NCBI GenBank assembly: GCA_964022665.1
Contig: CAXIDF010000005.1
Span: 98,056 to 162,055, forward strand
Origin: Haliea sp964022665
Lineage (GTDB): Bacteria; Pseudomonadota; Gammaproteobacteria; Pseudomonadales; Halieaceae
Reading direction: 5' to 3'
DNA: 64,000 nucleotides
Shown: positions 26,552 to 34,474 of the stretch, piece by piece
Layout: every line of letters starts with the position of its first letter
How positions within the stretch are numbered: the first letter of the stretch is position 1
Translations under genes and position numbers: made by a program
The notes under the pieces: model-generated
The model's database searches: none
The model's input: only the letters and a program-made list of their open reading frames with translations
Told to the model about the DNA's origin: nothing

Positions 26552-27934
26552 CCAGCAATCGACTGCAATCCGTGTAGCTGGCTGGCGGCGGTCAGAAAAC
26601 CTTTGGTTGTGACGCCAGCGGTAACCTGACCCAGGAAAACGGCGTGACATCAACAAGCTTTATCAGCAGATCACCGACGGCAACACGGTGAAGGAGCGCT
26701 ATTACCTTGAGGACATCGCTGCGCTAACCGTGACCACCATAAGCGATACCGCGACCTCGGAGATCGCCTATACGCACAAGGATCGTCTCGGCTCGACGGT
26801 GGCGCTGGTGGACCACGATGGCGGTGACCCGCTGGAATTCCACAGCTTCGATCCATTCGGGAAACCAAACCACGGCAGGGCAGTGGGGCTACAAAGTCCG
26901 CCGTGGAACTGGCCAGCGGCTATATGACTCGCGGGTTTACTGACCATGAACACCTCGATGAGGTACAACTGATTCATATGAACGGGCGCGGCTACGACTA
27001 CAACCTGGGGCGCTTCCTGAGTGTCGATCCCTTCATTGTGGAGCCAGGGAATAGCCAGGCGCTCAACCCCTACAGCTATGTTTTGAACAACCCTTTGAGT
27101 GGCGTGGACCCCACAGGTTATACGAAGGAAAAAGTTGAAAAGAACATGGTGCGTGTAGAGAAAACGGGTTCGCGTATACAACGGGAAGTTACTGTCACGG
27201 CGACAACAACGCAGACTGAAAATGGCACCTCAAGCGAGGTACATCTTGAAGGAGGGCTTGCAAGCGACCAGCAGGCCGTGGCGAATGGCATGACTGGAGC
27301 ATTGATGGCCGCTGGATTCAATAATGTTACAAGTTCTTCTTCATCAGGTGAAATCGGCAGTCAGGCGTCTAGGAGTAACTCGGGTGGTATAGTTGATGAT
27401 TATTATGACGACCTGTACGAGGCCCCAGCGATGCAAAGAGGGATGAGGGAGAAACCTCAGCAAGGGAACAATGATATTATCGAATCGCTCACTGATCCTA
27501 GAGTAGCTTTAGGGGCTGGCATAGCATCTTCTGCAATGTCTGAGTTCTCAGGCGCGATGCGAGCCTTGGCAGATGATAAAGAAGCAGCCGTTCGAAGGGC
27601 TTCAAATATTGTGGACGACGTCGATCCAGCCCACATGGCGAGGGTTGCGGAGATTAGATCTGCTTCGAATCTAGTAAAATGGTCTGGAGGAGCAGTGTCG
27701 GGAGCGGGGATCGTCTTCTCTGCATCGGCATACCAATACCATATGAAGCAAGGTGATACTGCAGCAGCGGTATTAGATGCGACTGACTTTGGGGTAGCTT
27801 GGGCAAGTCTAGTAGCACACCCAGCTTTTGGGCTCACCTATCTTGGAGTACGTGTTGTGCAATCTGGAGTCAGTCTGTATCCAACGGATCAGACAGTTCG
27901 CGAATATATCGAATCGCGGACCCCAATGGATTAG
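26552..27934 (+). pseudogene. Rhs fragment with C-terminal cassette 3, broken frame
   Basis: The first 350 bases copy parts of cassette 2 (compare 23613 onward) but with an internal deletion at about 26645 and a five-base duplication (aaaccaaacc, near 26863-26872). The duplication shifts the frame just before ELASGYMTRGFTDHEHLDE. From about 26903 the frame is open to 27934: Rhs core, DPTGY, the shared linker (TKEKVEKNMVRVEKTGSRIQ), then a tip. The hydrophobic tip half (GGAVSGAGIVFSASAYQYHM, then DFGVAWASLVAHPAFGLTYLGVR) resembles cassette 1. A GTG at 26903 could start an orphan tip of 343 residues. A membrane partner gene follows. Confidence 0.75.
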
Positions 27935-27957
27935 TTTTCTAGGTGACGAGTTTAAAA

Positions 27958-28344
27958 ATGAACGTACTGTTAAATCCCAGGCAATCACTTTACTACTATG
28001 CGTACGAGTCAATTTTTCAGCACAAAGGCAGTAGAGACGTGTCAACTCCCGTAGCATGTCTTGCTGCTGTCGATTTTTTTTACTTGTGTGGTGCAATTAA
28101 TACAGTATCTAAACTGGCAGTTGGCAATATTTTCTATATTGTGGACGGGGAATTTCCCACAATAAACGTGGTTTTTTTCTATCTCATTCTTCTGGCTATT
28201 GAAATCTACTTCTTTCGTAGAGTTGATGTTGCATTGATATTAGAAAAATTCGAAGAGAAGAAGTCAGAGAACAATTTTGGCTACAGGTATGTGGCCTCAG
28301 CATACACACTATTCGGGTTGGTATTTATGTCGGCTACCTTTTAA
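27958..28344 (+). CDS. Three-helix membrane protein, likely immunity partner of cassette 3
   Basis: A protein of 128 residues, similar in layout and sequence to the cassette 1 partner at 22802. The helices fall at about 31-56, 68-86 and 109-127. Shared features are AYESI near 15-19, STPVACLAAVDF near 29-40 and a terminal YVASAYTLFGLVF helix. It begins 23 bases after the tip stop; a GTG at 27943 is an alternative start. The pairing of similar partner with similar tip in two places supports toxin/immunity co-inheritance. Confidence 0.65.
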   Translation: MNVLLNPRQSLYYYAYESIFQHKGSRDVSTPVACLAAVDFFYLCGAINTVSKLAVGNIFYIVDGEFPTINVVFFYLILLAIEIYFFRRVDVALILEKFEEKKSENNFGYRYVASAYTLFGLVFMSATF

Positions 28345-28374
28345 TACATGACGATAGTGATAGGATTCTTCTGC

Positions 28375-28430
28375 GGATCTTAAGAAGTACCCAATTTATA
28401 ATCGCATCCCCGCCCGTTCATGTGAACGAG
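28375..28430 (-). pseudogene. Decayed Rhs core junction on minus strand
   Basis: Read on the minus strand this is VHMNGRGCDYKLGTS, then a stop, then DPQ, a clear relic of HMNGRGYDYNLGRFLSVDP. It faces away from the recombinase gene that ends 53 bases to its right. It mirrors the plus-strand junction at 31.19 kb. Confidence 0.6.
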
Positions 28431-29382
28431 AGTATTTAGGATTTGCGCGGTGCTACTCGGGTCTCTGCCGGCCGATTCTACGTTACGGCTGAATGGTACG
28501 GGCTGCCGGGTGGCAGCGCCGGTAGACTTCCTTCAACTGTTGTATCGTAACATGTGTGTATATCTGTGTAGTGCTGATGCTGGCGTGCCCCAGCATCTTC
28601 TGAATTTCCCGTAATCCCGCGCCCCGTTCCAGCATCAAGGTTGCGGTACTGTGACGCCAAAGGTGGCAGGCACCCGGCTTATTCACGCCAGCTCGGTGGA
28701 TATATTTACGACCCACTCGGCTCAGCTCACCTGGCGTTAAGGGACAGCCTTTGGACGAAAGATACAGCGTTGCGCCAGAATCCGAGTGTACCCACTGCGG
28801 CCGTATTTCTTTCATGTAACGCTGAATCCAACAACAGGCCCGTTCAGCGATCGGGACACATCGGTCTTTGCCTCCTTTCCCGCCATTGACGCGTACCACC
28901 TTGGACGCAAAATCAAGGTCCGTGATGTTCAGTCGACCCAGCTCCATGCGTCGCAAACCCGTCGCATAGAATGTCTCCAGGACGGCGCGGTCACGTATTC
29001 CTTTCTCACCATAGAGAAGTGTATGCTCCAAGATCAGCTCGAATTCCTGCTCCGTCAGTACGGCCCTGGGGATACGCTTGGGAACCTTGGGTAGCTCGAA
29101 GAATTCAGCTGGATTCGTTTCGATCAGCTGTAAATAGTGTAATCTGCGTAGAAAGACCTTGACTGACGTGAGTCGGTTTCGTTGACTGGCGATATCCAAT
29201 CGTTTGCGGCGCCGTGTGTCGATGTAGTGGCTCACATAGCCACGGTAGTCTTCCAGTAAAGACATATCTAGCTCGTTGCATTGGACTAACTTTTGGTTGT
29301 CACACCACCGTAGAAAGTGACGTAGCTGGCATCGCTTGCCTTTGTAATCCCCCCATTTTTAACCGCCCGTTTGAGTAGAGGG

Positions 29383-30180
29383 TTATGCTGCCTGTAGCAG
29401 CTGGGTTGGAGGTATTCCCCCAATGGCCGAGTTTGGCCGCTCGTTATTGTATTCCCACAGCCACTGTGTCGCTAATAGCTGGGCATGGGCGATGCTGTTG
29501 AACTCATGCAGATCCAGCCATTCATGCCGCGCAGTTCGGTTGAACCGCTCAATATAGGCATTCTGAGTTGGCTTGCCAGGCTGGATATAGATCAGCGTAA
29601 TCCGGTTCTTGCTGGCCCAGTCCACCAGTAACTGCGAGATGTATTCCGGCCCGTTGTCACAGCGAATTGCCGCCGGCTTGCCGCGCCATTCAATAATCTG
29701 GTCCAGCGCGCGAATCACACGCAACGCAGGCAATGACAGGTCTACTTCAATCCCCAGGCATTGCCGGTTGTAGTCGTCAATCACATTGAATGTCCGGATG
29801 GTCTTGCCGCTGACCAGCTGATCACTCATAAAGTCCATCGACCAGACCTGGTTCGGTGCCGTCGGAACATCCAACTCCCCAGGGTAATCCCGCTTGATAC
29901 GTCGCTTGGGCTTGATTCGCAGATTCAGCTCCAGCTCACGATAAATGCGATATACGCGTTTATGGTTCCAGGTAAAGCCCTTCACGTTGCGCAGATACAT
30001 AAAACACAAACCAAAGCCCCAGCGCTTGTGGGTCTGGGTAAGCTTTAGCAGCCAGTCAGCGACGAGGGCATTCTCGCCGTCGAGTTTGGTCTGATAGCGG
30101 TAGCAGGTCTCGCTTATGCCATACACCACGCAGGCGAGCCGGATGCTGATGCCATGTTTGGCCACACCCTTCCTGGCCAT
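29383..30180 (-). CDS. IS3-family transposase OrfB
   Basis: DDE transposase of 265 residues (rve domain). The triad is visible: Asp in NQVWSMDFMSDQL, Asp in IRCDNGPEYISQL, Glu in QNAYIERFNRTARHEWLD. The N-terminal HTH_21 region (LACVVYGISETCYRYQTKLD) is present. In this family OrfB is expressed as an OrfAB fusion by programmed frameshifting; coding sense continues upstream of the ATG as VRPSQRRE, consistent with that. Confidence 0.92.
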   Translation of the reverse strand: MARKGVAKHGISIRLACVVYGISETCYRYQTKLDGENALVADWLLKLTQTHKRWGFGLCFMYLRNVKGFTWNHKRVYRIYRELELNLRIKPKRRIKRDYPGELDVPTAPNQVWSMDFMSDQLVSGKTIRTFNVIDDYNRQCLGIEVDLSLPALRVIRALDQIIEWRGKPAAIRCDNGPEYISQLLVDWASKNRITLIYIQPGKPTQNAYIERFNRTARHEWLDLHEFNSIAHAQLLATQWLWEYNNERPNSAIGGIPPTQLLQAA

Positions 30181-30200
30181 CTCCCGGCGTTGAGATGGCC

Positions 30201-30467
30201 TTACAGCTTTCCCTCAAGTGCTTCCTGGCGCAGCTCGGCTTTGATCCGCTCTTCGGCGTACATCTTCTTCAGGCGGGCATTCTCGGCTTCCAGTTCCTTC
30301 AGGCGCTTCATCATCGACGCGTCCATGCCACCAAACTTCGAGCGCCACTGATAGATCAGCGCTGTGCTGACATTGTGTTCGCGGGATAGGTCGGCAACCG
30401 GAACGCCGGCTTCATGCTGCTTCAGAATCGCCAGTATCTGGCCTTCGGTGAATCGAGACTTCTTCAT
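30201..30467 (-). CDS. IS3-family transposase OrfA
   Basis: An 88-residue helix-turn-helix protein: KKSRFTEGQILAILKQHEAG, then REHNVSTALIYQWRSKFGGM, and a leucine-zipper-like tail (LKELEAENARLKKMYAEERI). It is typical of the IS407 group OrfA. It binds the IS ends and is the N-terminal part of the fused transposase. Confidence 0.92.
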   Translation of the reverse strand: MKKSRFTEGQILAILKQHEAGVPVADLSREHNVSTALIYQWRSKFGGMDASMMKRLKELEAENARLKKMYAEERIKAELRQEALEGKL

Positions 30468-30615
30468 CTATCGCTCCTTCTGCGATCATTGTAAAAGTCT
30501 CTACTCAAAACCTCGATTACTTTTTGGGGGGATTACACCTTCAACAGTCCTCGACGATTCTCCGCGATCGGAACAATCGTTAAGGTAGAGGCGTAAAGCT
30601 TCGGCAAGGGGCAGG

Positions 30616-31035
30616 TCAAATGATGCTTTCACGGCTCGCCTCAATGCAGGTTACCCAGTTGACCGTGACTAAGCGCTTGGCGGTCTCGAAGTCTTTGAGC
30701 CTGAACCCAAAGCCACCTTTTACAGCTCCATTTGTTTCCATGAGTGGAAAGATCACGCATCCACGAAAAAGCTCATGACCGGTGGGTCGGAACAATCCCA
30801 GTCGAATCAGGGCGCCTCGTAGAGCTGATCCTTTTGGTGTGCGACCATCGGGAAACTTGAACCCCAGCGTTCTATCGGCATATCCTATATGCAGACCAGT
30901 GATGATTTCGGGGGTAGCGAAGTTAAATTCCTTGAGAAAGCTTATCGCGCGCTCAGAGGAAATCAGGGCCCGATGGTAATGGTCGAACACAAGGTTTATC
31001 AGTGCTGGCTCATCAATATTGTGCATGGGCACCAC
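30616..31035 (-). CDS. Primase-like protein fragment next to recombinase
   Basis: A frame of about 140 codons. FDHYHRALISSERAISFLKE, followed by LHIGYADRTLGFKFPDGRT and RGCVIFPLMETNGAVKGGFG, resembles the middle region of CHC2/Toprim-type primase-like proteins that often accompany tyrosine recombinases. A stop codon lies three codons before the GTG at 31035, so the zinc-finger N terminus is missing. The C-terminal Toprim part is also absent. It is probably a broken gene whose 3' end overlaps the start of the recombinase. The family call is tentative. Confidence 0.45.
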   Translation of the reverse strand: MVPMHNIDEPALINLVFDHYHRALISSERAISFLKEFNFATPEIITGLHIGYADRTLGFKFPDGRTPKGSALRGALIRLGLFRPTGHELFRGCVIFPLMETNGAVKGGFGFRLKDFETAKRLVTVNWVTCIEASRESII

Positions 31036-31178
31036 CCGCCGTCAGTGCCATAGTGTTAACATACCTTTGACAAGTCTTGAGAACTGAGGTTCCAAGACCA
31101 ATTTTGGCATGGGCAGGCGCCTGTATTTCTAAGGCATTGTAGGGCCCGGAAACCGACCTGGGAAACCCGGTCATCCAA

Positions 31179-32153
31179 GTGACGGTCATTCATATGAACG
31201 GGCGGGGCTATGACTACAACCTGGGCCGCTTCCTCAGTGTCGATCCGATCATTGTGGAGCCGGGGAATAGCCAGGCGATCAACCCTTACAGCTATGTCTT
31301 GAACAACCCCTTGAGTGGCGTGTACCCCACAGGTTATGTGAAGGAAGACGTTGAGAAAAAGGTAGTTCGTGTAGAAAAAACCGGCTCGCGTATACAGCGG
31401 GAAGTCACTGTCACAACGTCGACCACCCAAACCGAAAATGGCACTTCAACGACTATTCAACTTGATGGTGGCTTGGCTAGCGACCAACAGGCCGTAAGCA
31501 ATGGCATCACTGGAGCAGCCCAGTCAGCTGGGTTCAATGAAGTGGCCGGCACAGACATACCTGGAGGTGCGGTTGGTGGACAGAGATCTAGAGAAAATAT
31601 GACTTCTGATGCATCACCCAGTCCTTCTTATGCCGTGGGAAAAACTAACGTTAGCCCTTCTGCTAACTCCCTTTTGGAGGGTGAGGGACGTAGTCAAGTT
31701 GAAGCGGCATCGGCTGGAATCGCTACAGCCGGAGTAATTGCTGACGGAATCATTGACGCTAAACCTGGCAGAGTTGGCATAACTTCCAAAATGCGTGTTT
31801 CATACTCCCCAATGGGAACATTCAAAGGGAATCAGCATGTAGTAATGCGTGATATGGCCAAGGGAGCAAATGCCGCAAAACTCCTTGGCCTAACTCCTGC
31901 CGCGCTTTCTGTTGATGCTCTAATTATTCTTGATAACTACTTATCCGGGGGCTCGTTCAACAGAATGCTCTTTGATGTCGGAGCGGTTGGTGTTGGCGTA
32001 CGATTTCCCCTTATAGGGGCAACACAGGCAGTAACTCCTTATATCGGTCCGAGAATGTTGGATGCTGCAATTAAGATTGGACCTCAACCGACGATATCTC
32101 CTGCACAACGGTACGATAATCTCCGAGAGGCGATTGACTACATGTATCAATGA
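31179..32153 (+). CDS. Orphan Rhs C-terminal cassette 4
   Basis: An open frame of 324 codons (GTG at 31179) that starts right at the core junction HMNGRGYDYNLGRFLSVDP. It runs through NPYSYVLNNPLSGVYPTGY (Asp changed to Tyr in the usual DPTG) and the shared linker (KEDVEKKVVRVEKTGSRIQR), then into a tip of about 225 residues. The tip has a hydrophobic half (VDALIILDNYLSGGS, then FDVGAVGVGVRFPLIGATQA) that can be aligned loosely with cassettes 1 and 3. No Rhs repeats precede it. Its stop overlaps the ATG of the partner gene. Confidence 0.7.
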   Translation: MTVIHMNGRGYDYNLGRFLSVDPIIVEPGNSQAINPYSYVLNNPLSGVYPTGYVKEDVEKKVVRVEKTGSRIQREVTVTTSTTQTENGTSTTIQLDGGLASDQQAVSNGITGAAQSAGFNEVAGTDIPGGAVGGQRSRENMTSDASPSPSYAVGKTNVSPSANSLLEGEGRSQVEAASAGIATAGVIADGIIDAKPGRVGITSKMRVSYSPMGTFKGNQHVVMRDMAKGANAAKLLGLTPAALSVDALIILDNYLSGGSFNRMLFDVGAVGVGVRFPLIGATQAVTPYIGPRMLDAAIKIGPQPTISPAQRYDNLREAIDYMYQ

Positions 32154-32593
32154 AAGAGTCCAGAATATTGATGTCACCCTACAAAATGCTTTTTTTCAGC
32201 TACCACGAATTTGCGTCTGGCAAGTGGGGTGGTAGGAGGACGAGTCCCCATATATGGGCAATCTCGTACATATGTTTTGTTTCGACATTCCTATTCATGT
32301 CATTAGAGCTAGAGATGCAAAGGCATGGTTATTCTATAATTTCGGCACTACAGGGTCTCGATTGGGTTCCAGGGGTGGTAAAGATAACTTGGCCTGCATT
32401 TTTGATTGCTGCTCTGAACTTCTCCTACTTCTTGTTTAGCGGGAAATGGAAATCAATATTGAGGGATTTTTCTGGGAAGAGTGCTCGCGAGAAGGTGAGA
32501 TCACATTGCTTCTCGTTGATAGTTACGACTCTAGTATTCTCTATTTTCCTACTTGAGGCTTGGGCCTACGAGAACGCGCGAATTCCGGTATGA
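32150..32593 (+). CDS. Membrane protein, likely immunity partner of cassette 4
   Basis: A protein of 147 residues with helices at about 36-51, 79-96 and 121-138. The start ATGA overlaps the tip stop. The N-terminal part (YKMLFFSYHEFASGKWGGRR, then TSP) lines up with the AYESI ... STP region of the other two partners, though overall similarity is low. It has the same three-helix plan and the same position, so it is probably a divergent member of the same partner family. Confidence 0.6.
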   Translation: MKESRILMSPYKMLFFSYHEFASGKWGGRRTSPHIWAISYICFVSTFLFMSLELEMQRHGYSIISALQGLDWVPGVVKITWPAFLIAALNFSYFLFSGKWKSILRDFSGKSAREKVRSHCFSLIVTTLVFSIFLLEAWAYENARIPV

Positions 32594-32699
32594 ATCGCCG
32601 GCAGGCCAAATGTATCGGAGGAGAAATTTTGGGATCCTCGCTTACTCGGGCAATCACTATATTTTAGTGAAGATCCAGTGCTGATATCTTAATCATAAT

Positions 32700-33075
32700 G
32701 ACACCCGTTCAGGTGAATGATCCCGACATCATCCAGGTGTTCGTGACCGGTATAGCCGCGTTTCTCCTGGCTGATGATCGAACCCGGCTGTCAGGTGGTC
32801 GGATGGCGGCGCACACCCCAGGCGTCATGGCTGTATCGATCCACCACCGTGCCGGTAGCCTCTTCCATCAGGGCGGTGATGCTGCCCAGGTCATCGGTAT
32901 GCACATAGCGATGCGTGACGGCGCCATTGGCATCTTCCCGGATCATGACCACACGGCCGTTGGCGCGGATGTTGTGCCGGTGCAAATCAAAACCCAGCCC
33001 CATTGAGTTGATCGCTTCGAAGCCCTTCCCCGCGTAGTGGGTGGTCTGGCTATGCAGCGTGGAGCGGTTTAATCC
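32700..33075 (-). pseudogene. Decayed Rhs core fragment (cassette 5), minus strand
   Basis: Reads SQTTHYAGKGFEAINSMG, RYVHTDDLGSITALMEEATG and YSHDAWGVRRHPTT, then an in-frame stop, then GYTGHEHLDDVGIIHLNG, and ends at a damaged junction (NGCHYD stop). This is the Rhs core without tip or partner. Its right end touches the 3' end of higA. Confidence 0.75.
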
Positions 33076-33364
33076 GATCAACTTCGTCCTTGACCGATTG
33101 GGCCGCCGCCCACAGATCAACAGCGCGCTGTGCATTCAGCCAGAACTCGGGCGAGTTGCCAAATAGTCGGGCAAGCCGAAGTGCCATTTCAGGGCTGACA
33201 GCACGGCGTTCGCGCAGGAGTTCATTCACTGACTGCCGGGAGACACCCAAAGACTCGGCCAGCCGGGCAACCGTCAAGCCATAGTCCGGCAGGAAATCTT
33301 CCCTGAGCATTTCACCTGGATGGGCCGGCTTGCGCTGCATGCCGCCAGTGTTGGGAATAGTCAT
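33050..33364 (-). CDS. higA: HigA-family antitoxin
   Basis: A 104-residue protein with a Cro/C1-type helix-turn-helix (LTVARLAESLGVSRQSVNEL) preceded by HPGEMLREDFLPDYG, the usual start of HigA antitoxins. The C-terminal MALRLARLFGNSPEFWLNAQ is also characteristic. It neutralises HigB and represses its own operon. It follows higB by 14 bases, the toxin-first order typical of higBA. Confidence 0.92.
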   Translation of the reverse strand: MTIPNTGGMQRKPAHPGEMLREDFLPDYGLTVARLAESLGVSRQSVNELLRERRAVSPEMALRLARLFGNSPEFWLNAQRAVDLWAAAQSVKDEVDRIKPLHAA

Positions 33365-33378
33365 AATCGTTGCTCCTT

Positions 33379-33660
33379 TCAGTGGTAGTCACACACTTCG
33401 ACTTCATAGGCGTCGCCATCTTCAAATCGAAAGCAGATCCGCCACTGATCGCTTATGGAAATCGCGTGCTGCCCTTGCCTGTTTCCGAAGAGTGGATGCA
33501 GGCGATTACCGGGCGGCACTTTCAAGTCGTCCAGCTGCTCCGCCAGATGCACGTATTCAAGTTTTCTGGCCGCTCGCGGAGCAACATCGGCGGGGAACTT
33601 TCTGCTCTCGCCCCTAGAGTAGAGCTCTTGCGTTCGTTTATCAGCGAAGGACTTGATCAT
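33379..33660 (-). CDS. higB: HigB-family mRNA interferase toxin
   Basis: A 93-residue RelE-fold toxin. The start MIKSFADKRTQELYSRGESR, the centre KVPPGNRLHPLFGNRQGQHA and the end ISDQWRICFRFEDGDAYEVE match HigB. It would cleave mRNA on the ribosome. It is the first gene of the pair, with a promoter and palindrome directly upstream. Confidence 0.92.
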   Translation of the reverse strand: MIKSFADKRTQELYSRGESRKFPADVAPRAARKLEYVHLAEQLDDLKVPPGNRLHPLFGNRQGQHAISISDQWRICFRFEDGDAYEVEVCDYH

Positions 33661-33667
33661 GCAGCAA

Positions 33668-33696
33668 ACGTTACTGTGTCACGTGACGCGTGTCAA
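33668..33696 (-). promoter_or_regulatory. higBA promoter with operator-like palindrome
   Basis: On the minus strand TTGACA (33691-33696) and TAACGT (33668-33673) are exactly 17 bases apart, ending a few bases before the higB start. The spacer contains the perfect palindrome gtcacgtgac (33678-33687), a likely HigA operator. The sites are visible; binding is inferred. Confidence 0.6.
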
Positions 33697-33840
33697 CGCA
33701 GCGTTGTTTAGATTGGTGGCTCAGGTCTCTCACGGTGTTTATCTGTCTCGGTTAGTGTTTCTGATCAGGCGGGGGGACTAACCCACCGCATCCGGAAGCC
33801 GGCAAGGATCACGGGACACCACTCCCTTACGACCTGAAAG

Positions 33841-34343
33841 CGCCTGTAAACAGGCTACACAACCGATCTCCTGGGGGAGATCCCTGTTGTGTATACACGC
33901 GTGGCCCCAGGGGGCCGAGTGACAATGGTAGTGGTATAAGCACCTCCTTTGAGTTGGGCGACAAGTTGCCGCGATGTGGAGAATGGACTGCCGACCCTGA
34001 GGTCGGTGCGCCGTAAGCAGTCCTGGGCGCACGGGCCCGTTGTGACCGGAAGGTCGAGGGCGGGCCTCCTCTGTGCCACTGAGCCGCAGTGGCCACGGGT
34101 GATTCTGTCTACGGTAGGCAGTCTACGAACACGTCATGTGCCTGTCCTGCCGAAAATCGGCCTGGCGGCGGCGTGGTTTCTGGGCTCGGAGCCATCGTCA
34201 CTACCCCGCTACGCTCGCTAGTGACGATGGCGGGCCCGCCACTCGGGTGATCTCTAGGCCAATAATGCATGGGGTTGCGGCCGATGCAAGGGGAAACCCC
34301 GTCACCGCCGGTCGGGGTTTATGGTGCCACTGGCACCACTTAG
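33841..34343 (+). ncRNA. Candidate large structured RNA, unidentified
   Basis: There is no gene here, but there is a dense series of perfect hairpins. GCCTG-TAAA-CAGGC lies at 33842-33855. A nested pair, TACACAAC/GTTGTGTA (33856-33863 with 33886-33893) around GATCTCC/GGAGATC, follows it. GGACTGC/GCAGTCC (33985-33991 with 34017-34023) encloses CGACC/GGTCG. GACC-GGAA-GGTC, a GNRA-type loop, is at 34044-34055, and GCCACTG/CAGTGGC at 34075-34093. GCCGA/TCGGC is at 34149-34161, a 13-base pair stem at 34191-34203 with 34219-34231, and GGGG-AAA-CCCC at 34290-34300. The loops are purine-rich on the plus strand, and a terminator follows, so plus is the likely sense strand. I could not match it to a known class. 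Confidence 0.5.
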
Positions 34344-34344
34344 T

Positions 34345-34369
34345 CCGCCCAGGTCGGGCCGGGTTTTTT
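34345..34369 (+). terminator. Rho-independent terminator after structured region
   Basis: CCGCCC pairs with GGGCCGG (one bulged base) around the loop AGGTC, followed by six T. It faces the convergent tRNA-Leu and would end a plus-strand transcript of the structured region. Confidence 0.55.
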
Positions 34370-34474
34370 CTTGCTTGGCGGGAATCGTGAGGTAGCGTTT
34401 CTACCGCTCACATTTTGTGGGGTTTTATGTTGGGATTTTTTATGAATTAGCCGGGAAGGCTTGTAACTACTGAG

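Larger units (their letters stand above)
29343..30537 (-). mobile_element. IS3-family element, IS407-like group, complete
   Basis: The 1195-base element is bounded by terminal inverted repeats starting tgtaatcccccc on each side (29343 inward; 30537 inward). Related inner sequence gtttgagtaga/gttttgagtaga lies about 25 bases in. It is flanked by the four-base direct repeat CCTT (29339-29342 and 30538-30541), the target duplication size of the IS51/IS407 group. It carries OrfA and OrfB in the usual order. It looks intact and recently inserted. Confidence 0.92.
28483..30644 (-). pseudogene. XerD-like tyrosine recombinase interrupted by an IS
   Basis: The C-terminal part (28483-29342) holds the catalytic domain. 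ATGLRRMELGRLNITDL gives the first Arg, ACHLWRHSTATLML the His/Arg box, and GHASISTTQIYTHV the Tyr. The N-terminal part (30538-30644, TTG start at 30644) encodes FDLPLAEALRLYLNDCSDRG. The IS at 29343-30537 sits between them with a CCTT duplication. Removing the IS and one CCTT rejoins the frame as RTVEGKRCQLRHFLRWCDN, a proper SAM-like integrase arm, giving about 320 residues. The downstream part could still be made as a 260-residue piece from 29265, lacking the arm domain. It overlaps the upstream primase-like gene by 29 bases. Confidence 0.85.

Noticed and set aside
33827..34096. Several 74-89-codon minus-strand frames in the structured gene-free region
   Set aside because: Compositions vary by frame and none has a domain or start signal; the hairpin pattern explains the sequence better.
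33841..34369. Group II intron as explanation of the structured region
   Set aside because: No reverse transcriptase gene and no recognisable domain V hairpin was found.
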